A stretch of DNA of 64,000 nt, taken from the NCBI GenBank assembly GCA_026261815.1, contig JAMPIT010000481.1:2851501-2915500 (forward strand). The letters are read 5' to 3'. The translations under genes and the position numbers were made by a program. This stretch comes from Monarcha castaneiventris obscurior. Taxonomy: Eukaryota > Chordata > Aves > Passeriformes > Monarchidae. The notes beneath the pieces are model-generated. The model did no database searches. It was not told where the DNA came from and worked only from the letters and a program-made list of their open reading frames with translations. Shown here one piece after another: positions 49,801 to 63,357 of this stretch; position 1 is the stretch's first letter, and each line of letters begins with the position of its first letter.

Positions 49801-52800
49801 TTTAGACATTATCTACAATTACCTACACCCCTCACAGAGGGGTGAGTGCTAATTTAAGTTTTGTGTCCATACAACACTCAGCACAAGGCACCCCATCTCC
49901 AAGTGCTACTGTAACAGAAATAAGTTTCAGAGGTTACAAACAGGCAACTACTGACCAGTTCTACTGGAGGTGGGTCCATGCTTGTAAACATTTTGAAGAG
50001 GACAGTGATATCTGCTGGATTCAGAGCTCCTTTGGACAGCATTGCCCCCAGAGCCTGACAAGCTCGGGGGTAGGAGGCTGCAGTACCCAGTGCTAAGGTG
50101 ATCTGACTGGCATCGTGGCCTCTGCAGGAAGAGAAACACACACAGGGACTTATTTTCTTAATTCAGACATTTTAGATGAAGTCTCACTGAGTCAACAGGC
50201 CATATTCTACGAGATGTAATGCCTTAGGGTAATTCCAGAAAATAGGCCTTGTTTATTTCCAAAATGTCCATAGAACAATAAAAATTTCTTAACAGACAGA
50301 AACTTCAAGTCATTGCTTTTTCAGTTTCAGGTCTCCCTGGTACAGAACACCAAACTTTTCTGCTGTTCCACAAATTCAAGCCCTGTTCTGTTGCAGCTAA
50401 ACATTCTCCTTTTTCTGGTCAAAGGTAATCAAGAATGAGCAAAAGGCAGTAGAGTTTACAGGTTCTGGTGAGTCCCATTTCCCTGACCCCACAGCCTCCA
50501 CTCACTTCTCGTGGGCGTATCGCTGAACCTCCTGGGCGATCCGTCGGACAGCAGAGCCCCCCTGCTCCTCCTGGGCCAGGATGGACATCATGGACTGGGC
50601 AAAGAGGTAAGTGTGTTCTCCATGGCACACCATCTTCTGTGAAAGCACAGCACAAACCTCACCAGTCAGTCAGCAACAAACACCCCAGTGTCCTTCTGTG
50701 ACTACATTGCCGTGAGAGCAAAGGGGGAAAAAAAACCAAACAGCAAAACTGCAAAGGAAAAAAAACCCCAAAATGTAAACAATTAAAGAACAGATCCAAA
50801 AACCCAACAGCCAAGAGGAAAGTACAGAACAGACTGAAGCCATGCAAAAAGAAATGGCTAAACTGAGAACTTCACTTCCTAAATGCCAAAACCGAGAGGA
50901 AAATCTATTCTACTTATGCTCAGTACTTTCTCTGCAGTATTTAAACACTAAGAGAAGTTCAAAGGCCTCTGAAAATCCTTGTGCTATTTCACAACACAGA
51001 ACATCTGCTGGGTTGATTCAGATGGCAACTTTCACACCGATGTGGATCATTAAAGAATGATTTCCATTTGCCAAGGGACTGACGAGACTGATCTTCAGAT
51101 CTTGCAGTAAATGTAAAGGACAACATTTCTACCTACACCTTTTTGCAATCCATTTAATAAATACAGTAAGTGCCACATAAGCAACCCAAGGAATTCTTGG
51201 TCACAGAATGACCAAAAAGCATAAATTTCTGGGTTTTAACTCAGATATACCTTCTCTTCATAAGCTTTTGTAGGACATCAAAATTGGCTACAATCCCACA
51301 GTGGTCTGTATCTCCTAACCAGAAAGCAGAACACTTCTTTTTCCACATAAAATGGGGGGAAAAAACCCAAGAAAACAAACTTACAGCAAACTCAGGGAGG
51401 TTTTTCTCAAGGTTTTCTTCTCCTCCATCTAAAATTGTTGCCAGAGATGTACGCAGGACTCTGGAAAATACTTCTAGCTGCTGACATGCTGTTGAAACAC
51501 TGGTTATTTCCCCTTGATACCCAGCATCAGATATAAGCTATAAACATAAAAACATCACAGAAATCTTGTGTTATTTACATTTGTATTTTTCATATCCTAA
51601 CAAATTTACAAGAACACAGAATCTATGTTTCACCTCTGCATACACTGATTGGAATTCATATTGTGGTCTTCAGGAAAAGAAACCAATAGAGATGTAGCAA
51701 AAATAAAGCATAATGATATAAAACATAGCAGAGCACAGCACAATAAAACGTTATCTTCTTGTCACAGAAACATAAAAAACTGACTGAAACGTTCAACTAC
51801 AGCAGAAATCCAGAATTTTCAAACAGAGATCAAAGGAAAACAAACAAACAAACAAACAAAAAAAAAAAGAAACACCTCAACAAAAACTGAAAAAGCAGTA
51901 CTTTAGTCTGGGAAATTACACTTACTGCAAGCTGTAGCACAAGTCCTCCCACCAAGATGTACTTTTACTAATTAGTATTATCAGGAATACATAAAAGATA
52001 CAAGCAAGACCACAGCTAATATTTAATGCCAGAACAATTAGCCCTCTATGGATATTCTTATTTAATCCACTTAAGTATAGTACCTTCACAGTAAAATTAA
52101 GCATTAAACAATCAGGATGGGCTTCTGCCAATTTGTAAAAAAGATCTCTCCACGTGGTATGTGCTATCATTTGCTCAAGCCAGGCTGGAGTCTGAAAAGA
52201 TCAGAGCAACAGAGAGAAATTTAAGAATATCTAGTTGTCAGGATCATAAAAAGCAAGGCTTTTACCTCTCACGAGTGCAGCAAGTTGTTCTACAGAGCTT
52301 TATTACAAAGGAGGATGCATTCCAAATTGCCAAGTTCTCTAAACCTCTAAGGACTCCAGTGAGACAGGGCTGGTTTTCTGAAACCAGTTGTTCCTCAACC
52401 AAAGAGCTTGAGGACTCAATTTCCCTTCCCCAACCATCCACCACTCCATCAGACGAAGGCATCTAGGAAGGATCCACTGTAGAGACAGAGATTGCATGCA
52501 CACCTCTCCTTCCTCTGTGAAGATGGAATCTGCTTTCCGAGGGTCAAAGTGCTTGATAAGTAAACTCTTTAAGTGGTTCTCTACAGTCTCCTGGACTTGC
52601 ATTGGCTCAACACCTGCACAGAGGGAACAAAACACTTGGCAGATGCAATGCAGTCCAATGGAACACAGCAGCATCATCTCACATTTTCCAGTGAGAATAG
52701 AAACTATTCCAAAATTTATCAACACAGAGAAGATGAAAGGAGAGCCATCAGTTCTACTGAGTGAGCCACGTCGATATAGATTTACAGATTCTCCACCTTT

Positions 52801-54356
52801 TTTCCTCAATGCTAAACTGTTTAGGGTCTCAGGCAGGTCACACTAGTCCCTTTCTCTTGCTCTCCCCTCACCAGACACACAAAAAGCAATGCCAGTCAGC
52901 CCCAGGACTGTTACTGGTGTGACACCAAAACGCAGGGGTATCTTAACCAAAAAAGAGATACCAGGGCTGCAGCACAAACCCACACCACTACACACTAAAG
53001 TTCATCCTTTTAATATACTGGTTATCAGTGGCTTTGATAGTATTCTACAAAATAACATACAAATAGCAAGGAGTAGCTCTACATTTCTGAAATCATAGTA
53101 TAATAATTCTGGTAATGTAATAACGATTATATAATTCTATTACAAAGCATCAAACACTGTTTATACTGTCTATATAACAGCACCCTTGCCCTTTGAATGA
53201 AATTTAAAAGAAACTATAATTTATGCAGTCGTTTCAACTATAAAACGTTTTATAATGCAGTTTGTTGGCATTTCATCAACATATTGCTTCATTATTCTCC
53301 AAGTGGAATAAACCTATTATTATAAGGGATTTAGCCACACACAGGATGACAACTTTATAGCAATCCACTTCCTGTGTATGATCAAATTTACCACAAATTC
53401 ATTTATTTCTGACAGAAGAAAGACTATAGACCCAAACTACACTGTATCACATATCATACCTGTCTGAATGAGCCACTCTGCCAGCAAATTGACAGTCTGT
53501 GCCACTGCAGTGTAGTTTTCAGAGAGGAGCTGAATAACATTCTCTGGAGATCCTCCTGCTTGGAAATATCTGATGAAAGGATTACAAAAGAACAAACTGA
53601 GTCATATTAAAACCAAAAACCAAACGAACTCTAAATTTAAAGGGAAAACATCGGCACTATTTACATATTTTCACACATTTCCATACAAAGTGACAGTTCT
53701 AACACACCGTAACACACATCAGGTTACACTCACCTCTTTAATGTGTTGAATATAGACGGCTCCATTATATAGTCAGGGGTTGAAAATTTCTTCAGGCACT
53801 CCTGCTGGACTTCAGCATCATCTTCTCCCTCCCCATCCTCATCATCTTGCTGTTCACAAGCACAGTCAGGTCACCCTCCTCTGTCCCGTTTCCCCCCACA
53901 CTCCCACATTCAGGCTCTTTTTGCCCACAGCAACACACACACCTCGGCTCAGCACCGCTGACAAACAGCGATTACTAACGGAGAAGGCACAAAAACCAGC
54001 ACCGCCTTCCCACTGTTTAACCCCGGAGCCCCGGGCCCGGCGCACCCCGGCCTCCTCCCCTCACAGCCGGCGCTTCCCTCAGCCCGGAGCCCCGCGGCGG
54101 AGCGGGAGGGCCCGGGGGACGCTCCGGGAACCACCCGGGGATCGCTCCGGGTCCCTCTCTGGGAAAACTCCAGGATTCTCCCGGAGGATGCTCCGGACTC
54201 AGGGGAATGCTCGGGGCCCATGTCCACGGATTGCTCCGCGACCCGCCTGGAGCTGCGGTCGCCCCTCGCCCCGCTCCCCCCGGCGCTCACCGCGCCCCCG
54301 TCCGCCTCGCTGCCCCACTCGGCCGCGCTGCCCTCGAAGTAATCGGCGTCCTCCAT
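46843..54356 (-). CDS. NELFCD: negative elongation factor C/D (TH1), 583 aa
   Basis: Fifteen minus-strand exons: 54291-54356, 53734-53849, 53460-53569, 52504-52613, 52084-52191, 51385-51537, 50506-50636, 49956-50121, 49309-49443, 48788-48927, 48491-48605, 48083-48178, 47745-47885, 47285-47414 and 46843-46877. All splice at GT/AG in phase and give 583 residues. Recognisable TH1 segments are [83 protein letters not shown] and the ending [11 protein letters not shown]. Family knowledge: NELF-C/D is the scaffold of the four-subunit NELF complex (A, B, C/D, E) that, with DSIF, holds RNA polymerase II paused near promoters. It is nuclear and nearly invariant in vertebrates except for the acidic N-terminus. 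The single ATG matches the internal NELF-D start of human; no upstream in-frame ATG is visible in the 100 or so bases before it. Confidence 0.97.
51838..51869. repeat. (AAAC)n and poly-A simple repeat in NELFCD intron 5
   Basis: About five AAAC units run into a run of A on the plus strand, between exons 52084-52191 and 51385-51537 of NELFCD. Confidence 0.85.
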
Positions 54357-54540
54357 GGCTCCCCCGGCCCGGCCCTCTCCTCTCCTCCCCTCCCCTCCCC
54401 GCCGAGCGGCCGGAACGGGCGGGGCGCCGCGGAATGGCGGCGGCAGAGGCGGGGCCGGGCAGCCCCGGGATGGCGGCGGCTGAGGGGCGCCGCAGGGCGG
54501 GCGGGACGGCCCTGAGGGGAGCCGGGTAGGGGGTCGCACT
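53980..54540 (-). promoter_or_regulatory. NELFCD CpG-island promoter
   Basis: A GC- and CpG-rich island around exon 1 with no TATA box. Upstream of the ATG are an ETS-like GGCCGGAACGG (near 54407-54417) and two ATGGCGGC motifs (54434-54441 and 54470-54477) that match the YY1 core. The island could also fire to the right. Confidence 0.75.
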
Positions 54541-54549
54541 ATCTCAGCG

Positions 54550-55860
54550 GGGAAAGGAACCAGTGGAAATCTAAAATCAAACTGCCCTGCAAAGCTTCCC
54601 AGCGCAGCAGCAATAGGACGGGAATTGCTAGGGAAGAGAATAAAAGGGATGTGGGCATCTCCGGACAGAGAGGTGCTGTGAGGGCCGCATTCCCTGTGCT
54701 GAGGCTGCTCTGTAACCAGGCAGGGCGGGCTGTGAGACAGGATTTGTTCGCCATCCACGAATCTGGATCCCAGAGCGCTGGCTGTGCTCACCCTGCGACC
54801 CTTCCTGGGGCAGCTGAGGGGACACAAGGGGTCCCCAGGGAAGGGAGGGACGAGGAATTAGAGACAGATGAACAGGGGACAAGTCCACAACAAAAAACTG
54901 ATCACATAATTAGGCTTCAGGCAAGGAGAGAGGCATTAGTGAGACTATGTGAGAAACAGAGTCCCTTTGTCTCTCTTCAGATCCACTCCCGTTCTTCAGT
55001 TGTATAAGAGTTTAGCTGTGAGAAAGGGGAGCGTGAGGGTGTGTTCTGGGATTTAGCGGCCAGGCAGGAGTTTTGCTGATTAATTATTTAAAAGGTCTTT
55101 TATTCTCATTCAGTTTCTAACTGGAAAATTGTAAAAAAAGAAATGACATTGTCTTCCATGCATTGCTTGGTAAGAAAGGCAAAAATAAACCCAAAAAAAC
55201 CCCAAACCCTGTTCAGAAATAAATAGTAGGATTTCCAACAGACAAAATCCTTGCTCAAACGTGGTCGCTGTGCTAATCAAAGGATTTGTTGCACTTTAAA
55301 GTTCAATGTAGAAAATGTCCCCAGCACCTGAAGTGCAGCACAACGCGTTGTGCAGTCGTGTGCTGCCCTACAGTGGTGAACCAGCCCTTCCCAAACACTG
55401 CTCCAACATTCCAGAGCCCGGGATAATGTTCTTTCTGCTCAGCCAGCAGAAAGAAAAAAAGACTTTTTCGGAATAAACCACACGGATGGAAGCTGAGGCA
55501 CAAGGGACAGGTTTCCCACGTTTTCCACTGCAGGCAGGGGGGCAGTGAGGGACATCCCAGTGCCTGTGGAATCACCGGTCATTTTTTATGAGGGACAAAC
55601 TGGGAGTGAAGTGACAGGCTGAGGCTGGGAGCCAATGGAAATATCCTTGAGAAAAAGTTTTTGGCTCATCTCCACTTGGTCAGCAGGCAATTTCCATCCC
55701 ATAGACGTGAGAAATAATAGTGAACTCGGAACAGACAGTGTGATTAACCAGTCAGAACTTCCTAAGAAAGTACCAGACCTGAATTTAATCCATCCCAAAC
55801 CAAAAAAGAAAAAGTATTTTCTGAGAGTCTCATAAGAAACATCTCTACACCTCCTGTGCT
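54550..55860. other. region right of the NELFCD promoter, no gene supported
   Basis: Sequence upstream of NELFCD on its own strand. The long minus-strand frame 53949-54827 crosses the CpG island and exon 1 in another frame and is a GC-rich artefact. The ATG frame at 55635-55835 (+) has a Lys-rich end and no recognisable feature. Confidence 0.5.
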
Positions 55861-55870
55861 TCATCAGCTC

Positions 55871-55895
55871 TTTTTTTTTTTTTTTTTTTTTTTTT
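55871..55895. repeat. 25-base poly-T run
   Basis: Uninterrupted T25 on the plus strand. It could be the A-tail of a minus-strand retrocopy whose body would lie to the right, but the following sequence does not resemble a gene I know. Confidence 0.8.
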
Positions 55896-55899
55896 GGCT

Positions 55900-58800
55900 T
55901 GCAGTGAAGTTATAAGATGTGTAATTAGGTGTAAGACAAGTTCTCTGGAGGTGATTTAAGAGTAACCATTATAGTACCTTAACAGAAGGTTCAAAAAATT
56001 TAAAATTGGAGAAAAACTGAGTCCAGGACTTAACATTCCAATGAAACTGAATGGGAAAATCACGTCTGAGACTTCATGAGGCTTAGGAGGAGATCCTGGT
56101 TCTTTACAGAAAGTTCAACTAAATACACTTTGTATGACAGTTTTTATTTAGGTAGGAGAGGCTTCCTTCCCATGACCAAAATTTGCTGTGCATCTCATGG
56201 GTAGGACATTTGGATCTGCAGCCTGGAGAATTTCATTGTGCCAGAGCTTATGGCCTGAAACAGCCTCAGTAAAGCATTTCCAGAGCAGGTAAAATTCTGT
56301 CTGGTGACAAGAGTTGAACTTGTGGGACTTCAGTGGTAATTACACTACAAAATTTCCTGCTTGATTGAGTAGAAAATGGGAACAATCATCAGCACCAAGT
56401 GCCATTAAGAGACATAGTGGTATTAGACATCAATGATACAATTTCAGTGCCTGAACCTTAAAACTAGAAGGTTTTTTGTCTTTATAGATTTATATCTCTT
56501 TATTTTGATTGCAGTAACAGAAAAGGGTTGGTTTCTTTTTTTTTTTTAATATATAAAGAATGAACAATACTCAAAGCATTTACTTTCAACTTCTCTTGAG
56601 GAGAAAACTAGGGATCTGTAACAGCCACACATTTGCTGAATAGCCCTTTGCAGAATTGCAATATCCAAGCTTGCCTCACTTCAGGTCAATAAACAAGAGA
56701 TAAGATCAGATTAAACCAAACAGTTTCAAGATACCACTTAAAATGTGATTAAATATTAAATGTACCAGAAATTGATTTTGCAAACTAAACCTTTACAACT
56801 TTGAATGGAAACAATGCTGGTTGTCTCTTGGGTTTAACTGCATTCCCTCATATGGATTTGTGTTTTACAAAGTTTCAGTGAAATGTTCATGAATAAAAGC
56901 ACTTAGATTTACCTGAATGTCCCTGAAAGGTTTTATTCTGCAGCAAATTACTGCAAATTAATTTAGCCAAATTAAATTTTTAGCCAAATGCGTATTTGAC
57001 TACATTTTATGTGTAAAATATTCTTGAGTGACAATTTCTATCTAATGAGATTTTGATGAGGCAGAGAGCAAATTTCGAGATAAATTTTGTGACAGAGAGA
57101 AAATCTGGAGCCCAGTAAATATCCAGTGAAGGTCAGCCTTGGTGTCTCTGCTGCATGATTTGAGGAAGCAGTAAAGGCATTCTGGAAGTGAATGTGTGTG
57201 CAGAAGAGCCAGATGTACAGGAGCATGGAAAACTACATTAATGTTTCTTTTTGTACCTTTTTTGGTTTTTTTTAACAGAAGAATAAACAAAGTACTAAAT
57301 AATTAAGTTTCAATTCCAACTATCAAAATTTGTTGCTTGATTTTTGAGCAAATTATTTTAAGACTCTACTTGAGGATTTGCTACCTAAAGGGCTGAATGC
57401 AATACAGTTGATGAAATCATCCAGCTTCATTTGGTTGCTTCCTAAAATAAAAGAAAAATCCCAAACAGAAGAGCCGACTTCCAACAAAACTGTTTGCCTT
57501 TTATTCATATGTTTTTTTTAAAAATATCCACCCTGGCATTCTCTGTCATTCCCTCTGCTCCTTGCCCTCTACAAATTCTTTTAGCATAAATTTGCATTTT
57601 GTAATCGTTAGCCCTTTACAAAGCAGCCAATACATTCAACTAGAGATAAGGTAATAACTTTCCAATGGAGTAGGAAATTACAGCAGCATCGTTAGGCTAA
57701 TGAGTTTTGGCTAAAGAGTTCTTCCTTCTCAAGCAGAGCCTCAAGATGAAGCATTTTTGTTTGTACCTCGAGTACTGGTAACAGTTATTCCAGACATTGA
57801 ACACACAACACTTCACCAGGTAACCAAGAATATTCTGAGACAAAACAAGGTGGTTTTGAAGTTGCTGATGTGATGTCATTCTAGTGTCCTTCGAATGTCA
57901 ACTTAAAAGTTGGAACTGTATTTTATATACTGAGGATTGCTTAAAATGCTGAGCCTCCCAACACCTCAACTACTTCTCAAGATGAGCCTATGGTGGAAAC
58001 ATTTTCTTGCTTCAAAGCAAGTTCCAGTTGATTTGCACACTGATCATTAAACTCACCCTTCACTGAACTATCTCCCAGCTCTAAAAGTTGCACAAAGTGC
58101 CTTTTTTTTTCTGCAGTTCCTTAGCTGGAAATATCCCGGCCTTTCGGGACAGATGCATTCTCTGACCTTGAAAATTTGTATGAGGATCCCAGACTGGGTC
58201 ACTCACCTGGGGAATGAAGAATTTCCCCCCTATATCTGTTTTTCAGTGTCCAAGGTGATGGATTTTGAACTTTGAGGTTGTCTCATACCTTTCTTTTGTA
58301 ACTGCTCTATTCTCTTATCAACCACATCGTTACAAGAGCAAGGAGGGTGAGGACAGGAGAAAGCAGCTGAACCCCGAGGCAGCAGGGTTTGGGCCGTGCT
58401 GCAGGACAGAGCAATTGGCTGTTAAGTTTCCTACTTTTAAATCACAAACAGGTTCACAAGAGCTGTTGCTCGTGGCTGCTCTGGGCTCCCAGACTGCCTT
58501 ACACAGATGAACCTCTGTAACCCAGCAGAGTTTTGTCCTGTGAGAAACAGAACTCAAGGTTAGCACCAAAACTGTCAGAATCTGTTACTTCATTTTGGAT
58601 GTTGTGCCTTCAAACAAAAAGAGAACAGAGATTAAAACTACTGAGATACTCATCACCCATCACACCCCTCTCAGGACACATCTCCATGGCTCTACCTCAG
58701 CACCAGTCTGAAACACCTTCCATTAATACTTGGAGCTCTTCCACAATATTTGGTTCTTTCACCCAACCCCTAATTTGTCCTTTTGTGGAAGCTCTTCTGA

Positions 58801-61800
58801 TCCTGCCAACAGCAAATTGAAAATGTAGCAAAAAAGAACTGGAATGTGCCCCCTGATGTGGCAATTCCTGACCCTTCCACAGCTGCTCCTTGCTCTGCCT
58901 GATCTCTGCTGGCACTCTGGCATTTCAGTTGCAAGAATGATACAGTTCCAAAGTCACATCAAATACCAGGAAACTACAGATAGAAACACTGTACTTCACT
59001 ATTAATAATTCACATAAAATTCACAGCCTAAAAACAATAGTTTGCATAACAGAACAACAGAACTGAGAGAATTCCCAACATTACTGCTTCTGTCCTAGGC
59101 TTGTCTTTCTCCAAACTTGAGTAGTAGTATATGAAAAAAATAAATTAGCCAACTCATTCAATAAAATGACTGGGTAAATTAAAGTGAAGAGATAAATTCA
59201 CATTTTAATTTCGAATTTGCTTACGTTTGTCTACTGGTACCCCAGCCTTAGAAAGCATGTTACACAAAAATCTCTAATGTCAGCATCTTCTGCCTCAAAA
59301 ATTTATCCTTCTCCCTATTTAGGACAATGATTAAAGGTTTTATTTTGTCCTGTCATTAAATAATTTTGAGGCAGAATTCCTAATTGAAAAAAAAAATAGG
59401 AAAATCTGCAAGTTTTGTTTTTTGGTGGATTTTTAATTATCTATTACATATTTGGTCAGTTATCCACGTTACAGAGGTATTAATGCTGTTGTTACCCTGG
59501 GGAATTCCCTGTATCTTCCACAGAACCAGGCTAAGTTTATAGGACCCAGAAGTCAGAAAAATCCCTCCACCTGATTATTTTTACGTTTAATGCAGTGAGA
59601 GATCTTATTTGCCTCCCCACCTCCTCCCATGTTGCCTCTCCAGGTCAGATTTGTGCTTTATACTGCACCCATTTTGCTCAGCTCAGTACACTGACAGTAA
59701 CCAGGGTAAAAAGCACTTTGAGCTTTTAAATAAGATGAGAATCAGGGTTCAAACAATTAATTATAAAGCCAGTACTTACGGCTCAAATTTTAGCAGTCTG
59801 AGCACTACAGTAACACTCTAAAGCAGTTTTACCTCCCCACAACTGACACACATCCACTCAGGGGGCTGAAGCCAACCAGGTATGACCACAACTAAAATAG
59901 GCTCACTCCTGGAATTTGTCTTCTCAGTCACCAGAGGGATTTTTCAGTGTCAGGCTTTCATCAGCAGAGCTCCAGAAATCCCCTTTGTAGCTTATTTTAT
60001 TTACAAAGATGCTTCAGAGTTTGTCATAGAACAGGAAGATTTTTTTCCAAGGGGATGAATTTTCAGAGATACCAAGCTGAGGAAGAAGGGCACAGTTTGG
60101 TTTTGGACTGCAAACAGATGTTTGCTTATAAATATTTTTACTGTTATACAAACTCAACATGTATTTTAGAGACGAGGACCTGCTCCTGTGTGAGATTTCC
60201 ACTGATAGCAATCTGTGGCCCTGATCCTGCTTATTAAAGTTTGTAGGAATCAAATTATCTACTTCCATGGAAGAGGTCTTACGAGTGCCAGCATTGTTAG
60301 GAATACACACAGCGCATTAGGTACAGCTGGGGAAAGAAGGGAACTTACTCTCTTCCACAATGAGTTACATAATTTTGTAACTTAGAACAACTTTATCACT
60401 CTTAAGACATTTGTATAGCACCAATCACCAAGAGCATTGTCACTAAGGCACTGGACTGGTACTCAGCTGTCACAGGCTCTGCCTCCAGATCTGGGCTCAA
60501 TCTCCTGTGTTTACGTCTTTTGTTTTTACTGGCACATAGTTTTTGACATTGGAAAAGAAGATAAATAATACAAAACATCCTCCATCATTTACAGGAACAA
60601 CACACCACGACGAATTACAAGGTGCTCAAGTTCTGAAGCCATGAACGTTAATATTTCTGTGCATAGATTTCTTGGCAGAAGGAAATTATCCTGCAGGTAT
60701 CAATTCTCTGCAGCACAGTGGAGCAGTGTTAGTTTCCCTTCCTCTGGAGTTAGGACATACCCTCAGTTAAATCCTGCCCTTGAAGCCACAAATCAAAATA
60801 GTTTTTAGATAAATGAAGAAAAGCCCTCAGGACTCCTGCCTATGACAGCTAATTCAGGATGCCTTCCTAGGCTTTTGCATCAAAATCTGCTCCTATCAAC
60901 TTGCAGAGCTCCAGTTTCAGCCTCTGAGAGCAGTTTTTGATGCCTTCAGAGGCAGCTGAATCCTTTCTAAGTCTGCAGTGGATTTATCTCTCCACATTAT
61001 TAAAAAAGAAAAAAATCTTTAGGAGTTATCCCTACTCTGCTGCACCACACTGAATGTGTGCTCTGATGCACGAATTACTAAAAGTTCTTGGGTTGAAATA
61101 AGTTACTGCAAATGCACAGTAGCTGATTTTGAAACCACAACATCTCTACAATTTATTATTATTTTTACAAAATACCCAAAGTGATCAGACCATATTGTAG
61201 GTTACTGGCTTGCCGAAGGTTGTTTTAAAATCAAAACCATTTCTGAGTTACAGAAGTGCCAAAAACAATCTTGAACCAGGTTTGTTTGTTGGTTTTTTGT
61301 TGTTTTCTTTTTAAACCAACCCCCATCCAACAAAACAGTTGTATAACTTAAAACAGAAACAAGAGTTTGTGTTGGAAATTGTTTAAAAACCAACCCTCCA
61401 AATCACGCTTGAGCAGAAGCCTTGTATGGCAAAGATTCAGCTTAGGGCAGTTTAGTGCCAAGGTAAGACCCTCCATAGGTTTACAATGGAAATACTGACA
61501 CAACCTCAACTACAGTGATGCAAATGTGCCCTAAAAACACTGTATTTGCTTTTATTAATAAAAGTGGTAGTGTTTACATTTGCAGGTATCTTACACTTCA
61601 GCATCACGATGAATACTGAGTAGAATGAGTTAAGTTTTGGCTGTAAGGTCAGAAGTTTCCAAACAGATGAATGAGACAGAAGTGACAGTCCTCAATCATG
61701 AAAACAAGAAGTTCAAATAAATAAATAAAACAAAACTAAGAAATATGGGTAAGCATTAGGTTGGAATGGTTCAATTAACTGCAAATTATGGCCACTAAAT

Positions 61801-63310
61801 TAGAGACAGAAGAAAACACAGTTACTTATTAAATAGCAAGCATTAAAGCTTTATGGTTTTGTATTTAAAAAAAAAAAAAAAAGAAAAAGAAAGCTGTTAA
61901 AAATAAGACTTGCATTTACCAGGCCACCAACTGCATGGACTAATAAAGAGACTAACAAAGGCAATACTGAGACATTAAGACACACACACGCTCCGTACTT
62001 GTGCAACTCAACCATATTCAAAACAATTGCCTTTTTCCTCACATAAGAAAAAAAAAAGCATCCCCTAAACGCATCTGTTCATATAAAGCTTTAGGTTTCT
62101 TAAACTTTTGCTGTCTTATATAGCTCATTGTTATTATGTGTCCTCTTCATCAGAGGAAGAAGCTTATTTTGTTAATTTTTTTAATGGAGGTGCTTTGTTT
62201 CTCTCAGACAAGAGATTACATTCCTCACACCACTACAGGTTTTCTCCATTTATAAATTTGGTGTTTACACCAACTCCTCCTAGGCTTAAAAAGATAAGGG
62301 TTGGCACTAAAATAAAGATTTTGGCTCCTGTAACTAAAATTAAGGCTCACAATGAATTTCCTTTCCACTACGTGTGTCCCATTTTCACCTAGTGGGAACG
62401 CCAGCCCTTCACCTACAGGCACTGGATACATTCTGAATTGGAGGGGCCTATTTTCAGTCACGTTTTCTCCTACGGTTCTACAAAGTTCAGGTGGCAACTG
62501 TCTAAACCTGTGAACAAGAAAGATCATCCTTGAAAGGCGAGTAACAACCGCAGCTAAAATTTTAGACTATTCAGTGTCTCGTGGAAGTAATTCTGAATTG
62601 AGATGGGACAGTAACTCCTTCATATCCCTGCTCTCCAGTGAAAATGGACTATGTGATTCAGTTTAAGACTTCAGCCACAAAAGCAAATGAAAAGTCACAA
62701 TTCTCAACAGTTGCAGTTCTTAGTATTGAAAAGGCATCCGATACCTGAAGCAAATCTAGCTGCACAGACATCACTGACCACACCCTCACTTGAATTTAAA
62801 CTGGATCTCTTCCCAAAAAAAGAAAGCCAACACGGTCTCTTGGGTGGAGGGAAGCTAGTGTGAAAGGCAAAGAGGCAAGAATTTTGGTGTTTGTTTTTGT
62901 TTCTTTTCCTTTTAAAGTCACTGCAGTAAGATCCAGATCAGTTTAGGGGTGTAAATGAAGGGGGAACAGGGGTGTTTGAGTAATATAGGCTAACACTGTT
63001 CTAGATGTGTTATTACAGCTGTAATTTCTGACTCTGTACAAATTGTACACGTAGGTTTAGACACATGAAAAAGTAACACACTCACAGAGACATAAAACAC
63101 CTAGGTATAAAATATAAAGCAGTGTAGTAGTTACTAAAATTACATGCTCTCTTATTGCTACAGTGATTTTTGCTCTTTTTTCTTTTTACTGTACCACATG
63201 TTGTTCTAAGCATATAATTTGCATAAATTATTCAAGTTTAAGAAAAAATCCACACATCTTCACTTTTAAGCTACTTATATAGTTAATATAAAACAAAAAA
63301 GGTTCTAAAG
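55900..63310. other. long gene-poor AT-rich region
   Basis: About 7.4 kb with no supported gene. I looked for the last coding exon of GNAS, the expected right-hand neighbour on the minus strand, and did not find its conserved C-terminal codons, so GNAS should start beyond the window. A minus-strand 100-codon frame at 62225-62527 follows an acceptor-like TTCTTGTTCACAG but has no recognisable content. Simple A and T runs are common (61866-61882 among others). Confidence 0.45.
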
Positions 63311-63357
63311 TATCTCTTTATTAAAAGAGAAATAAAAATGTCATTTGAAACTGGAAT

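Noticed and set aside
53949..54827. 292-codon minus-strand frame across the NELFCD promoter
   Set aside because: GC-rich CpG-island sequence lacks stops; it overlaps true exon 1 in another frame and crosses the promoter.
55635..55835. ATG frame with a Lys-rich end next to a poly-T run, considered as a retrocopy
   Set aside because: The poly-T orientation does not match a plus-strand retrocopy and the peptide resembles no gene I know.
62225..62527. 100-codon minus-strand frame with several N-glycosylation sequons after an acceptor-like site
   Set aside because: No ATG context beyond the intronic-looking start, AT-rich codon use like the flanks, and no recognisable family.
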